Shown here piece by piece: positions 8,361 to 17,809 of a stretch of DNA of 64,000 nt. Numbering within the stretch: the stretch's first letter is position 1; each line of letters opens with the position of its first letter. The notes below the pieces were generated by a model that was given only the letters and a program-made list of their open reading frames with translations, was not told where the DNA came from and did no database searches. Source of the stretch: Roseovarius litoreus (GTDB lineage Bacteria > Pseudomonadota > Alphaproteobacteria > Rhodobacterales > Rhodobacteraceae); the NCBI RefSeq assembly GCF_900142765.1, contig NZ_FRCB01000007.1, forward strand, positions 124,001-188,000, in the 5' to 3' direction. Position numbers and translations under genes: made by a program.

Positions 8361-9889
8361 GCGCCGCTTTCGAGGATCAGAAGCTCGAGCGCGGCGCGGC
8401 GGGCGGTTTCCTCGAGCCCGAGGGCGCGCAAGGTGGACAAGGCCGAGGTGATGTCGCCAAAGCCGCGCAGCCCGGCACGATCAAGTTGAAGACCGGCCGA
8501 CAGGATCGCCTGTCCCAGTTTGCCACCCTCCAGCAAACTTGCGTGATCTGCCGAAACCGAACCGGCGGCGAAGGCCCGGCTGATGGCCTGCTTGAGCGCG
8601 GTATCGGCCAGATCGGCGGGCGGCATGCCACGGGCGAGGCCGGCAAGGAAGGTCTCGGTATCATCCAAAGGCCGGGCAGCACTTGCGATGCTTTCATAAC
8701 TCGACGAAAGCAGGCCGACCCGGAACGCCAGCGCTTGCGCACGTGGCGGCAATTCGATGCCCGCCAGAGCCGCGCCGTAAAGTTCGGCAAAGGCCACGGC
8801 CAGCCCCTGATCGCGCATCGCCTGCCAGGCGTCGGGCAGGATATCGGCGATCGGCCCGGGGTTTTCGCGGGTCATCGCCTGATCGAAGGTCTGGATGATG
8901 CGGGCGCGGTCCCAGACCCCTCCCGATGCCGCGGGCGCGCGTTCCGTGTAAAGACCCAGCAGGCGATTGGGTGGCAAGGCGCCGGTATGGGCCAGACGTT
9001 CGGCCGCTTCGAGACGGGCCTTGAGACCCGCGCTCGCGCGCAGATCGGCCGAGGCATAGGCACGCGGCAGGCCTTGGGTCGGCAAGGGCTGTCCGACCGC
9101 CTCGTAAAGCCGGAAAATCAGCGGTGTGATCCCCGCGGTCGGGGCCAGTGCAAGGCTGCCTTCGACCATCTCGGGGTCCAGGAATTGCGCCAGCAAACCC
9201 TCTTGCGTCGTCGACAGAAGGCCAAGCCCGACTGATGTTTCATAAATCAGCGCCGCGGTCTGCCAGTCTCCGGTCTGCGCGATGCAAAACACCCTTGCGC
9301 CGTAATCATCGGTCAGCGCAGGGCGCTCGGCCAGTGCCGCGCAGGCCTCGGTTTCGGTTCCCGCCAGAAGCGCGAGATCAAGCCAGGTGTCGAACAGAGC
9401 GGGCGTTGCGGGACCGGCGCGTTCGATCAGCGCAAGCGCCGGGTCGGTTGCGCCATAGGTCTGAAGTGCCGCGACCCGGGCCTTGAGGAACAACCCGTCC
9501 GATCCGGCATCGCCGGGCGGCTCGGCCTCAGCCAGAAGCAGCGTGTAATAGAGCGCCTGAATGGCGGGCAGCGGTTCGGGCGAGAGACGCTCGAGCAAGG
9601 CCACGATCGCGGCTTCGCCGCTGGCCTGCCACAGCGTGACCGGCAGACCGGTGACCGTTGCGGGCAAAAGCCCGACCGAATCCGATCGGGCCGCGTCAAG
9701 CGCCATGACCGACACGGTCGGCGTGTCGACGCCTGAGGCCTGTGGCGGAAGTCCAAGCGGTTCGACGCGCGGTCCCGCGACGCTGACCGATGCCGCACCG
9801 TCCAGCCAGTCGATGGCCGACAGCGGTTGCTGCGCGGCGGCGGCCGGAGCGATCAGAAAAGCGGCGATCAGCGCGTCAATCCGTCTCAA
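8357..9889 (-). CDS. Secreted or periplasmic protein of unknown function
   Basis: 510 residues if TTG 9889 is used. This start gives an N-terminal signal peptide (RRIDALIAAFLIAPAAAAQQ, probable cleavage after AAAA) and has AGGA about 9 nt upstream; an earlier start at 9970 would run through the preceding gene. The mature part is Ala/Leu-rich and helical, resembling a string of tetratricopeptide-like helices (for example DPALALIERAGPATPALFDTW, AWQAMRDQGLAVAFAELYG), without a recognisable catalytic motif. It overlaps the upstream 49-residue gene by 14 nt and xerD by 4 nt, so the three form one transcript. I do not recognise the family; a TPR-like envelope scaffold is a guess from composition. 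Confidence 0.7.
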   Translation of the reverse strand: MRRIDALIAAFLIAPAAAAQQPLSAIDWLDGAASVSVAGPRVEPLGLPPQASGVDTPTVSVMALDAARSDSVGLLPATVTGLPVTLWQASGEAAIVALLERLSPEPLPAIQALYYTLLLAEAEPPGDAGSDGLFLKARVAALQTYGATDPALALIERAGPATPALFDTWLDLALLAGTETEACAALAERPALTDDYGARVFCIAQTGDWQTAALIYETSVGLGLLSTTQEGLLAQFLDPEMVEGSLALAPTAGITPLIFRLYEAVGQPLPTQGLPRAYASADLRASAGLKARLEAAERLAHTGALPPNRLLGLYTERAPAASGGVWDRARIIQTFDQAMTRENPGPIADILPDAWQAMRDQGLAVAFAELYGAALAGIELPPRAQALAFRVGLLSSSYESIASAARPLDDTETFLAGLARGMPPADLADTALKQAISRAFAAGSVSADHASLLEGGKLGQAILSAGLQLDRAGLRGFGDITSALSTLRALGLEETARRAALELLILESGA

Positions 9890-10025
9890 GTATGATGTCC
9901 TGGCGAATTTCCTCGGTCGGCGGGGAGAAATCCGCGCCGAAAAACGGCCCGATATATGCATAGCCCACAAGCGCGATGAACGCCAGAATGGCGAGGTAAA
10001 ACAGCCATTTGATCAATCTCAGCAT
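9876..10025 (-). CDS. Small single-span membrane protein, 49 residues
   Basis: Minus strand from ATG 10025 to TGA 9876. The protein begins MLRLIKWLFYLAILAFIALV, one strong transmembrane segment at about 7-27 after two basic residues, then a short polar tail (FSPPTEEIRQDIILETD). It is upstream of, and overlaps, the secreted-protein gene, which is followed by xerD. The positive residues before the span suggest the tail is periplasmic. It diverges from aroK. No family is recognised. The overlap structure and clean hydrophobic pattern argue that it is real. Confidence 0.65.
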   Translation of the reverse strand: MLRLIKWLFYLAILAFIALVGYAYIGPFFGADFSPPTEEIRQDIILETD

Positions 10026-10136
10026 GTTGGGCCTGCCTGTTTGTGCCGGTATTTTTGCATGTTTATAACTGGCCTTTTGGGCAAGATCACGTCATTCAGT
10101 GGCAAAGCGCGAAATATTGCCAAGGGAGCGCCGAAC

Positions 10137-10697
10137 GTGACAGCGCCGGAGCGGTGGAAGCTCAAGAAGACGGTCGTGCTTGTGGGCATGATGGGGGCCG
10201 GAAAAACCGCTGTGGGCAAGGCCTTGGCGGTGCGTCTTGCCGTGCCGTTCCTCGATTCCGATGCCGAGATCGAGCAGGCCGCCAACATGAGCATCGCGGA
10301 AATCTTCGCGCGCGATGGCGAGGCGTTTTTCCGCGACCGTGAAACGCAGGTCATCGACCGGTTGCTCGAGGGGGAACGGGGCATCCTGTCCACGGGGGGC
10401 GGGGCGTTTTTGTCCGAGCGCAACCGCAATCTGATTTCCCGTAAGGGCGTTTCGGTGTGGCTGAAGGCCGATCTGGCGCTGCTCTGGAGCCGGGTAAAAC
10501 ATAAGGATACCAGACCCTTGCTGCGCACAGCTGATCCTTATGGGACGCTGCGGGACCTGTATGAGACACGGCTGCCCTTCTACCAGCAGGCGGATCTGAC
10601 GGTGACGGCGCAGCCGGATTATTCTATCGACACGATGGCGGAGAAGGTGCTTGAGGCGCTGACGACGCGAGAGGATGTGCTGGAGGGTCTGACATGA
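10137..10697 (+). CDS. aroK: Shikimate kinase
   Basis: 186 residues from GTG 10137, which follows AGGGAG by 9 nt; the open frame upstream has no family similarity. The P-loop is GMMGAGKTAVGKAL (about 17-30); DSDAEIE binds shikimate (Asp), and FFRDRE, STGGGAF and RPLL are the other conserved motifs (shikimate binding, Walker B equivalent and lid Arg). The enzyme phosphorylates shikimate at the 3-hydroxyl with ATP in the aromatic amino-acid pathway. Its stop overlaps the aroB start by 4 nt (ATGA at 10694-10697), the usual aroK-aroB arrangement, so the two are translationally coupled. Confidence 0.95.
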   Translation: MTAPERWKLKKTVVLVGMMGAGKTAVGKALAVRLAVPFLDSDAEIEQAANMSIAEIFARDGEAFFRDRETQVIDRLLEGERGILSTGGGAFLSERNRNLISRKGVSVWLKADLALLWSRVKHKDTRPLLRTADPYGTLRDLYETRLPFYQQADLTVTAQPDYSIDTMAEKVLEALTTREDVLEGLT

Positions 10698-11809
10698 CGC
10701 AAATTGTCCACGTGCCGCTGGATGACCGGGCCTATGACATCCATATCGGCCCCGGGCTGCTGGAGCGGTCGGGGGCGTTGATCGCGCCTTTGCTCAAACG
10801 CCCGCGTGTGGCCATCGTGGCGGATGCGCATGTGGCGGAACTGCATTTGGAAACGCTCTGCAAGGGATTGGAAAAGAACGGTATTTCTGTCTCCAGCATG
10901 ACCCTCCCACAAGGTGAGGCGACCAAGTCCTGGCCGCATTTCGAACGGGTCGTGGAATGGCTTCTGGCCGAAAAGATCGAGCGGAAGGATATCGTCATCG
11001 CCTTTGGTGGCGGGGTGGTTGGCGATCTTGTGGGGTTCGCGGCGGCGGTGTTGCGGCGGGGGGTGCGGTTCGTGCAGGTGCCGACCAGCCTTCTGGCGCA
11101 GGTGGACAGTTCGGTGGGCGGCAAGACCGGGATCAACGCGCCGCAAGGCAAGAATCTGATCGGCGCGTTCCATCAACCGAGCCTCGTTCTGGCTGATACG
11201 GGCATCCTGGCCACCCTGACAAAGCGCGATTACCTGGCGGGTTACGGCGAGGTCGTCAAATACGGGCTTTTGGGAGATTGCAATTTTTTCCAATGGCTTG
11301 AAGACCATTCTTCACGTGCCGCAGAGGGTGACATGGAGGCCCGGATCCACCTTGTGAAACGCTCGGTCGAGATGAAGGCAGAGATCGTCGTCAGAGACGA
11401 GACGGAACAGGGGGATCGGGCGCTTTTGAACTTGGGGCATACGTTTTGTCATGCGCTGGAGGCGGCGACGGGGTATTCGGACCGGCTGCTGCATGGCGAG
11501 GGGGTGGCGATCGGCTGCGGGTTGGCGTTCGAGCTTTCGGCGCGGATGGGACTGTGTTCGCAGGAAGACCCAAGCCGCGTGCGCGCCCATCTGAAAGCCA
11601 TGGGTATGAAGGCTGATCTATCTGATATCGCAGGAGAATTGCCCGATGCCGATGGGCTTCTGGAGCTGATGTCGCAGGACAAGAAAGTGGTCGATGGCAA
11701 GCTGACATTCATCCTTGCGCGGGGTATCGGAGAGGCCTTCGTCACCTCGGATGTGGACCCGGCAGCGGTGCGTGACCTGCTGACCGAGGCCTTGCAGGAC
11801 CGGGGCTGA
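10694..11809 (+). CDS. aroB: 3-dehydroquinate synthase
   Basis: 371 residues, normal for AroB. Conserved features: LPQGEATKSW (NAD region), AFGGGVVGDLVGFAA (glycine-rich NAD loop), VPTSLLAQVDSSVGGKTGIN (substrate loop), GYGEVVKYGL and LNLGHTFCHALE (His zinc ligand), then LLHGEGVAIG (second His). It converts DAHP to 3-dehydroquinate, the second step of the shikimate pathway, using NAD and zinc. It overlaps aroK by 4 nt. Downstream is a convergent gene, with a copy of repeat family 2 in between. Confidence 0.96.
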   Translation: MTQIVHVPLDDRAYDIHIGPGLLERSGALIAPLLKRPRVAIVADAHVAELHLETLCKGLEKNGISVSSMTLPQGEATKSWPHFERVVEWLLAEKIERKDIVIAFGGGVVGDLVGFAAAVLRRGVRFVQVPTSLLAQVDSSVGGKTGINAPQGKNLIGAFHQPSLVLADTGILATLTKRDYLAGYGEVVKYGLLGDCNFFQWLEDHSSRAAEGDMEARIHLVKRSVEMKAEIVVRDETEQGDRALLNLGHTFCHALEAATGYSDRLLHGEGVAIGCGLAFELSARMGLCSQEDPSRVRAHLKAMGMKADLSDIAGELPDADGLLELMSQDKKVVDGKLTFILARGIGEAFVTSDVDPAAVRDLLTEALQDRG

Positions 11810-11821
11810 CCAGAGCGGCGA

Positions 11822-11904
11822 TTGTGTAGGTTTCGTACGATTTAAACGCCGTTCAGGACCAAACCCGGCCCGATCTGCCGAATTTGTGTCCATCCCGTAC
11901 GCAA
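11822..11904 (+). repeat. Dispersed intergenic element family 2, copy R1
   Basis: 83 bp beginning TTGTGTAGGTTTCGTACGA and ending CCGTACGCAA, between the convergent genes aroB and the TPR/glycosyltransferase-like gene. It matches R2 (53677-53760, minus) and R3 (63003-63086). In this copy the second arm of the TTCGTACGAA palindrome has decayed, but the internal pair GGAC (11856-11859) / GTCC (11888-11891) is kept. Confidence 0.75.
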
Positions 11905-12006
11905 ATCCCGATTTCAGAGCCGCGCCATGGCAGATGCGACGGGGCTGCGCATCTGCGGAGGGCGCGGCACGGCGCCACGTCTCGCGCCCGCGACCGGATC
12001 AGCCGA

Positions 12007-13242
12007 TCACGCCTTGTCTAGTCGCAGCGCCCATTCCTTGGAGCGTAACCTGGTCACGTAGCGCGCTGGCACATGAGCCTGCAGCTTGCCGTCCCTGATC
12101 ACGCCGGGATAGCGGCAGATCGTGCGCGGGTCATCCCCGTTTGCCGCGTAGATTTCCCAGAACACGTCCGACCCGTCGGGCAGGGCGCTGGTGAAGGTCA
12201 GGAACGGAGAGCCTTCGGCATAGCCGACATGGAAATCGTCGCGATGAGGTCCATCGGGAAAGGCGATGCCGTCCATGAACCCGAAGATCGAGTCGTGTTG
12301 CAGGATATCTTGCCGGGCGAAGGGCCAGACATATTGGCGCAGGAAAAACTGATCGGCGAAATGGGCGTTTTTCACAGGCTTGGCAAGAAATGCCTCGACC
12401 ATCTGTGTCATGGATGGCAGCGCGCCTTTCACGACGCCCCAAAGACCGGCCAGCAGCAATTCTGTGTGGCTGCCGATGTCGCGCATGGCGTGGAAGGCGT
12501 GGCCGCTTGCGATCCAGTCGCGCACGGCGCCGGCCTCGCGCTGCGAGATCACGCTGTCTGCATCGCGAAAGATCACCCGCCGGACATCGGGCGCGTCATA
12601 GGCCGCGAAGCGCCACATCGGGCCGGGCCAGGTTTTCATCTCGGGGGGGGGCGCGATCACCTCGGCGCCGTTGTCCTGCAGCCGGGTGACGATCTGATCG
12701 GGGACCGTGTCATCGACATAGAAGCGGCACAGCCAGCCGGGATAGATTTCGGGCTGGTCGATGCAGTTCAGCACCGCCGTTTCGCAGTATTTCGACGACC
12801 CGCCAAACAGCGAGAAGGCAATCACGTCCTTGTCGGCGGTCGCAGGACAGGCAGACAGGGGCAGGGAGGGCGGCTCTTGTTTGGCGATCATCTGGTCGCG
12901 CAGGGTCAGGGCCCGGCGGCCCGCCTGCGCCGCCTGGGGCCATTCGCGCAAGGCGCCATGGGCATGGGCCAGAGTGTCGAGGCTGCCAATATGGTTGGGG
13001 TCAAGGGACAGAGCGCGCGTCGCATAGGTGATCGCGTCGCGCCAAAGCTCGAGTTTGATGGCGGCAACGCCGGCATCCGCGAAGACAACGGGACGCTTCA
13101 CACCTTGCGCGATCATGGATCGGGAGAGTGCCAGCGCCTTGTCGAAATGTCCTGCGCGAAAATGTTGCAGGAAAAGGGCGCCCTTGGCCTCGAGCTCTTT
13201 GGCGGACACCTTGGTTTTGGTCTTTTTCCTGGGCCGTGCCAT
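12007..13242 (-). CDS. TPR-containing protein with glycosyltransferase-like domain
   Basis: 411 residues. A very basic start (MARPRKKTKTKVSAKELEAKG) leads into two or three TPR-like helical pairs (about 20-120; LSRSMIAQGVKRPVVFADAGVAAIKL, ALSLDPNHIGSLDTLAHAHGALREW). From about 140 the sequence looks like a nucleotide-sugar glycosyltransferase fold: IAFSLFGGSSKYCETAVLNC, PGWLCRFYVDDTVP, and VIFRDADSVIS, where DAD fits a DxD metal-binding motif. The donor sugar and acceptor are unknown. It is a single-gene unit, converging with aroB. A protein with TPR plus a GT-A-like fold would suit surface polysaccharide or protein glycosylation, but this is inference. Confidence 0.6.
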   Translation of the reverse strand: MARPRKKTKTKVSAKELEAKGALFLQHFRAGHFDKALALSRSMIAQGVKRPVVFADAGVAAIKLELWRDAITYATRALSLDPNHIGSLDTLAHAHGALREWPQAAQAGRRALTLRDQMIAKQEPPSLPLSACPATADKDVIAFSLFGGSSKYCETAVLNCIDQPEIYPGWLCRFYVDDTVPDQIVTRLQDNGAEVIAPPPEMKTWPGPMWRFAAYDAPDVRRVIFRDADSVISQREAGAVRDWIASGHAFHAMRDIGSHTELLLAGLWGVVKGALPSMTQMVEAFLAKPVKNAHFADQFFLRQYVWPFARQDILQHDSIFGFMDGIAFPDGPHRDDFHVGYAEGSPFLTFTSALPDGSDVFWEIYAANGDDPRTICRYPGVIRDGKLQAHVPARYVTRLRSKEWALRLDKA

Positions 13243-13332
13243 GGCTGTACTGATACCCTTTGAGCAACACGCCCATACGATTTACATCCCCGGTCCCAAA
13301 GCGCGGGATCTTGCCGGGATAGTGTCGCAGCC

Positions 13333-13355
13333 GTCGGGGCCGATCAAGCCCCGAC
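13333..13355 (-). terminator. GC-rich hairpin downstream of tyrS, weak terminator candidate
   Basis: GTCGGGGC and GCCCCGAC form a perfect 8-bp stem around a 7-nt loop, 22 nt after the tyrS stop. There is no T run after it, so it may be a transcript-end stem rather than an intrinsic terminator. Confidence 0.3.
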
Positions 13356-13376
13356 CGACCACGCCTTGCCCCGGCG

Positions 13377-14627
13377 TTATGCCAGCTTGACCAGCGCGTG
13401 ACGTTTCTTGCCGGCGCTGAGTTTGATGGGGGAGGCCAGTGCTGCCGCGTCGATCATCAGCCCCGAATCCGTGAGCGGCGCGTCGTCGATCCGCGCGCCC
13501 TGTTCGGCGATCAGCCGTTTGGCGTCCTTGCCGGATTTGGCCAGCCCGGTGCGCACGAAAAGCTGCACGATGGACATACCCTCGGCCAGCTCATCTAGGC
13601 TGAGTTCGAGGGTGGGCAGATCATCACCGACACCGCCTTTTTCGAACACTTCGCGGGCGGTCGCCTCGGCGGTGCGGGCGGCGTCGGCGCCGTGCAGAAG
13701 GGTCGTCACCTCGTTGGCGAGGATGATCTTGGCGGCGTTGATTTCGGAGCCCGCGAGCGTGCCGAGACGATTGCATTCCTCGACGGGCAGTTCGGTGTAA
13801 AGCTTGAGGAACCGGCCCACATCGGCATCCAGCGTGTTGCGCCAGAATTGCCAGAATTCGTAAGGCGAGAGCATGTCTGCATTGAGCCAGACCGCGCCGC
13901 CCGCCGATTTGCCCATCTTGCGCCCGTCGGCGGTGGTCAGAAGCGGCGAGGTGAGGCCATACACCTCGTGCGCCACGACGCGGCGGGTGAGGTCGATCCC
14001 GTTGACGATATTGCCCCACTGGTCCGAGCCGCCCATCTGCAGCGTGCAGCCATAGCGGCGGTTGAGTTCCAGAAAGTCATAGGCCTGCAGGATCATGTAG
14101 TTGAATTCGAGGAAGCTGAGCGATTGTTCGCGGTCGAGCCGGGATTTGACCGATTCGAAGCTGAGCATCCGGTTGACCGAGAAATACCGGCCGATATCGC
14201 GCAGGAACTCGATATATTTCAGACCGTCCAGCCATTCGGCATTGTTGAGCATCAAGGCACCGGGGGCGGTGTCGCCATAGTCGAGATAGCGCGCGAAGAC
14301 CTGCTGCATCCCGCCGATATTCTCGGCGATCTGCGCCTCGTCCAGAAGCGGGCGTTCATCCGAGCGGAACGAGGGGTCGCCCACCTTGGTGGTGCCGCCG
14401 CCCATCAGGGTGATCGGGCGATGGCCGGTTTTCTGCAGCCAGCGCAGCATCATGATGTTCAGCAAATGGCCGACATGCAGCGATTTGGCCGTGGCGTCAT
14501 AGCCGATATAGGCCGTCACCGTGCCCGATGTCAGGCTGTCATCCAGCGCCTGCAGATCGGTGCAGTCCGCGAGAAAGCCGCGCTCGATCATCACGCGCAG
14601 GAAATCGGACTTGGGGTGGTAGGTCAT
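13377..14627 (-). CDS. tyrS: Tyrosyl-tRNA synthetase
   Basis: 416 residues from ATG 14627. Class I signature HIGH appears as HVGHLLN (about 48-54), tyrosine-binding residues lie in [15 protein letters not shown] and [25 protein letters not shown], and KMSKS reads KMGKS ([13 protein letters not shown]). The C-terminal S4 RNA-binding domain is about 355-416. The enzyme charges tRNA-Tyr. It diverges from anmK across 63 bp, a neighbour pair seen in related genomes. The ribosome site is weak (GGGAC about 9 nt upstream). Confidence 0.96.
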   Translation of the reverse strand: MTYHPKSDFLRVMIERGFLADCTDLQALDDSLTSGTVTAYIGYDATAKSLHVGHLLNIMMLRWLQKTGHRPITLMGGGTTKVGDPSFRSDERPLLDEAQIAENIGGMQQVFARYLDYGDTAPGALMLNNAEWLDGLKYIEFLRDIGRYFSVNRMLSFESVKSRLDREQSLSFLEFNYMILQAYDFLELNRRYGCTLQMGGSDQWGNIVNGIDLTRRVVAHEVYGLTSPLLTTADGRKMGKSAGGAVWLNADMLSPYEFWQFWRNTLDADVGRFLKLYTELPVEECNRLGTLAGSEINAAKIILANEVTTLLHGADAARTAEATAREVFEKGGVGDDLPTLELSLDELAEGMSIVQLFVRTGLAKSGKDAKRLIAEQGARIDDAPLTDSGLMIDAAALASPIKLSAGKKRHALVKLA

Positions 14628-14690
14628 ATCGCTTGTCCCGGTCTTGATTGCGCGGCATGTATAGGCACGCAGAACGCGAAGGGAAAGGCC

Positions 14691-15812
14691 ATGTTGCAGG
14701 CCAAATTGCCAGCCGGGCGCATCCGGGCGTTGGGGGCCATGTCGGGCACGTCGCTGGATGGGGTGGATGCCGCCGTGGTCGAGACCGATGGCACACGCAT
14801 CTTCGGCTTCGGGCCAAGCCGCTACAGGCCCTATACGCAAGCCGAGCGGGCGGTGCTTGCGCGCGCGCTCGGGCGGTGGCCGGGTGAGGATCTGGGCGAG
14901 GCGCTGGAGGTGGTGCAGACAGCCCATCTGGAGGCGCTGAGCGGGTTCGAGGATATCGATCTGGTGGGGTTTCACGGCCAGACGCTGGCGCATGAGCCGC
15001 AGGGGCGCGGGACGCATCAGCTGGGCGATGGCGATGCGCTGGCGCAGGGCTTGGGCCTGCCGGTGGTGTGGGATTTCCGAAGCGCCGATATCCGGCTGGG
15101 GGGCGAGGGGGCGCCGCTGGCGCCGTTCTATCATTTCGCCTGTGCGCAATGGATGGGGGCGGAGGCGCCGCTGGCGTTCCTGAATCTCGGCGGGGTGGGG
15201 AACCTCACCTGGGTCGATCCGCGCAAGGGGCGGCCCGACGAAGAGGGCGCGCTGCTGGCGTTCGACACCGGGCCGGCCAATGCGCCGATCAACGATGTGA
15301 TGCAGGCGCGGCGCGGTGAGGCCTTCGATCGCGATGGGGCGCTGGCGCGACAGGGGCGGGTGGCGCAGGGGGCGCTGGAAGTGTTTCTGGAGGACGGTTT
15401 TTTCCTCAGGATGCCGCCCAAGTCGTTGGACCGGGATGCATTTGCCGACATGATCGGGCTGGTGACGGAATTGGACGATGCCGATGCGGTGGCGACGCTC
15501 ACGGCGATGAGCGCCACGGCGGTGCTGCGCGGGATGGAGCATTGCCCCGAGCCGCCCGAGCGGTTGCTGGTGACGGGGGGCGGGCGGCATAATCCGGTGA
15601 TGATGGAGATGCTGCGTGCGGCGCTCGATTGCCCGGTGGAGCCGGTCGAGGCGGCGGGGCTTGACGGTGACATGCTGGAAGCGCAGGCTTTTGCGCATCT
15701 GGCGGTACGGGTGGCCCGCGGGCTGCCCACCTCGTGCCCCGGCACGACCGGGGTCAGGGCGAGTGTGGCAGGCGGCACGTTGAGCCGACCCCAACGGCAG
15801 GAGACGGGATGA
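14691..15812 (+). CDS. anmK: Anhydro-N-acetylmuramic acid kinase
   Basis: 373 residues; AAGGGAAAGG lies just before ATG 14691. The ATP-binding start [22 protein letters not shown] (about 13-34), [24 protein letters not shown] and [15 protein letters not shown] are diagnostic, as is [14 protein letters not shown] near the C-terminus. AnmK opens and phosphorylates 1,6-anhydroMurNAc to MurNAc-6-phosphate during peptidoglycan recycling. Its stop overlaps the start of the next gene (ATGA at 15809-15812). Confidence 0.95.
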   Translation: MLQAKLPAGRIRALGAMSGTSLDGVDAAVVETDGTRIFGFGPSRYRPYTQAERAVLARALGRWPGEDLGEALEVVQTAHLEALSGFEDIDLVGFHGQTLAHEPQGRGTHQLGDGDALAQGLGLPVVWDFRSADIRLGGEGAPLAPFYHFACAQWMGAEAPLAFLNLGGVGNLTWVDPRKGRPDEEGALLAFDTGPANAPINDVMQARRGEAFDRDGALARQGRVAQGALEVFLEDGFFLRMPPKSLDRDAFADMIGLVTELDDADAVATLTAMSATAVLRGMEHCPEPPERLLVTGGGRHNPVMMEMLRAALDCPVEPVEAAGLDGDMLEAQAFAHLAVRVARGLPTSCPGTTGVRASVAGGTLSRPQRQETG

Positions 15813-16570
15813 TGGATTATGCGCTGGATGCGGGCGCGGGCGCGGGGCTTCGGCTTGGGCTGATCGTGCTGAGCACCGATGAGACGCTGGAATACGAGGC
15901 GCGCGCGCTTCTGGCGGGCCGAGCGGCGAACCTGCTGCACACGCGCATCCCGGCACAGCCCGATGTGACGCCCGAACAGTTGCGCAGGATGGAGGTGGCC
16001 TTGCCTGCGGCGGCGGGGCTGCTGCCGCAGGGCTTGCAGGCGGTGGGCTATGGCTGCACCTCGGCGTCGACGGTGATCGGGCCGCAGGCGGTCGAGGCGG
16101 CCATCCGAGGGGTGCATCCGGGCGTTGCGGTCAGCAACCCGATCAGCGCGGTGCTGGCGGCGCTGGAGGCTGTGGGCGCGCGGCGGATCGCGCTGGTCAC
16201 GCCCTATGTCCAGAGTGTGACCGCCGAAATGCGCGCCTATCTGGGCCGTCAGGGCATCGAGGTGCTGAGCGAGGTCAGCTTTGGCCAGAAAGACGACTGG
16301 ACCGTGGCGCGGATATCCGAGGCCAGCACCCGCGCCGCCATGCTCGAGGCGGGGCGCGCACCGGGGGTGGAGGCGGTGTTCGCCAGTTGCACCAACCTGC
16401 GCACTTTCGGGGTGATCGACGAGGTCGAGGCCGAACTGGGCGTTCCGGTCATCAGCTCGAACCAGGCGCTCTTGTGGCACATGCTGCGCTGCGCGGGTGT
16501 CGAGGCGCGGGGCTGGGGACCGGGGCGGCTTTTTGACCAAAGAGAGGCACTATGCGAGACGACGATCTGA
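15809..16570 (+). CDS. Asp/Glu racemase superfamily protein (maleate isomerase/arylmalonate decarboxylase-like)
   Basis: 253 residues from ATG 15809, overlapping the anmK stop by 4 nt after CAGGAGA. The two cysteine motifs of the superfamily are present: [10 protein letters not shown] (about 83-92) and [11 protein letters not shown] (about 191-201), each contributing one catalytic Cys, together with VVSNP-like [13 protein letters not shown] and [15 protein letters not shown]. This pattern is closer to maleate cis-trans isomerases than to MurI. Substrate is not known. The coding region ends 19 nt inside the next gene. Position in a unit with anmK could suggest cell-wall recycling, but the downstream PLP enzyme suggests amino-acid or dicarboxylate metabolism. 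Confidence 0.75.
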   Translation: MMDYALDAGAGAGLRLGLIVLSTDETLEYEARALLAGRAANLLHTRIPAQPDVTPEQLRRMEVALPAAAGLLPQGLQAVGYGCTSASTVIGPQAVEAAIRGVHPGVAVSNPISAVLAALEAVGARRIALVTPYVQSVTAEMRAYLGRQGIEVLSEVSFGQKDDWTVARISEASTRAAMLEAGRAPGVEAVFASCTNLRTFGVIDEVEAELGVPVISSNQALLWHMLRCAGVEARGWGPGRLFDQREALCETTI

Positions 16571-17694
16571 AGCCCGCCACCATCGCAGCACAGGCGGCGG
16601 GCGCCATGAATGCCGCCGATGGCGGTGTCGTGCCCGGCATCAGCATGGCCACCACCTATGGGCGCGGGCCGGACAATGCGCTTCTGGTGCCCGGCAATGT
16701 CTATGCGCGCGATCACAGCGCCACGATCCGGCAGGCCGAAGAAGTTCTGCGTCAATTGGAAGGGGCGGCGGCGAGCCTTCTCTTTCCGTCGGGCATGGCG
16801 GCGATTGCGGCGCTCTTTCGCACGGTGCCGGGCGGCGGGCGCGTCGTGGTGCAGTCGGGCATCTATTGGGGGGCAACGGTCTGGGTCAGGGCGTTCTGCG
16901 CGCGGCGCGGCATCACGCTGGACGAGGTGGACGCGGCGGATGGCGCGGCGCTGGAAGCGGCCTGTGCCACGCGCGCCGATCTGGTCTGGATCGAGGTGCC
17001 GTCGAATCCGTGGTTGAAGGTGGTGGATATCGCGAGGGCCGCCGATCTGGCGCATGGCGCGGGCGCGCTTTTGGCGGTGGATGGCACGGCGGCGACACCG
17101 GTTCTGACCCGGGCGCTGGAACTGGGGGCCGATATCTCGATGCATTCGGGCACCAAGGCGATCAACGGGCATACCGATGTGGTGGCGGGGGTGCTGTCGT
17201 GCCGCGATTCGGGTCTGCCTGTCTGGGCGATGATCGAGGCCGACCGCCATGATGCGGGGGCGATTCTCGGCCCGTTCGAGGCGTGGCTTCTGATGCGGGG
17301 GATGCGCACGCTGCCTTTGCGGATGGAGCGGATGTGCGCCAACGCGCTTGCCATCGCCCGGCATCTGGACGCGCATGACAGGATCGAGGCGGTGCTGTAT
17401 CCGGGCCTCCCCGCCCATCCCGGCCATGAGATCGCAGCGCGCCAGATGTGCGGCGGGTCAGGGTATCTCATGTCGGTGCTGGTCAGGGGCGGGCGCGACG
17501 CCGCGCTGGCTGTCAACGGGCGGCTTGAGCTTTTCCATCGCGCCACATCGCTTGGCGGGGTCGAAAGCCTTGTCGAGCATCGCGCCACCATCGAGCCGCA
17601 TACCGGCATTCCCGAAAACCTGCTCAGGCTGTCCATCGGCATCGAGGATGCGGGCGATCTGATCGCCGATCTGGACCGGGCGCTGGCGGGCTGA
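16552..17694 (+). CDS. Cys/Met metabolism PLP-dependent enzyme (cystathionine gamma-synthase/beta-lyase family)
   Basis: 380 residues; AGAGAGG lies 6 nt before ATG. Family hallmarks: TTYGRGPDN, YARDHSATIRQAEEVLRQLEGAA, FPSGMAAIAALF, VWIEVPSNPWLKVVDI, LLAVDGTAATPV, and HSGTKAINGHTDVVAG with the PLP-binding Lys. It handles trans-sulfuration-type chemistry on homoserine, cystathionine or cysteine-related substrates; the exact reaction cannot be assigned from sequence. It overlaps the racemase-like gene by 19 nt, so anmK, the racemase and this gene form one unit. Confidence 0.85.
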   Translation: MRDDDLKPATIAAQAAGAMNAADGGVVPGISMATTYGRGPDNALLVPGNVYARDHSATIRQAEEVLRQLEGAAASLLFPSGMAAIAALFRTVPGGGRVVVQSGIYWGATVWVRAFCARRGITLDEVDAADGAALEAACATRADLVWIEVPSNPWLKVVDIARAADLAHGAGALLAVDGTAATPVLTRALELGADISMHSGTKAINGHTDVVAGVLSCRDSGLPVWAMIEADRHDAGAILGPFEAWLLMRGMRTLPLRMERMCANALAIARHLDAHDRIEAVLYPGLPAHPGHEIAARQMCGGSGYLMSVLVRGGRDAALAVNGRLELFHRATSLGGVESLVEHRATIEPHTGIPENLLRLSIGIEDAGDLIADLDRALAG

Positions 17695-17775
17695 GACCTG
17701 CTCCGGAGGTGCCTTTGTGGGCGCGTGCCGTCTTGCGCCCCCGCGCAAGGGTTGCTATCTGCCGAATGGATAAAT

Positions 17776-17792
17776 CCGATCAAATTGATCGG
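17776..17792. promoter_or_regulatory. 17-bp palindrome upstream of the ABC ATPase gene (possible operator)
   Basis: CCGATCAA and TTGATCGG flank a single A, a perfect 8-bp dyad. It ends 17 nt before the GTG start at 17810, inside the 115-bp gap after the PLP enzyme gene. No known regulator was recognised. Confidence 0.4.
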
Positions 17793-17809
17793 GAAGACAT
17801 GAGGCCAAG

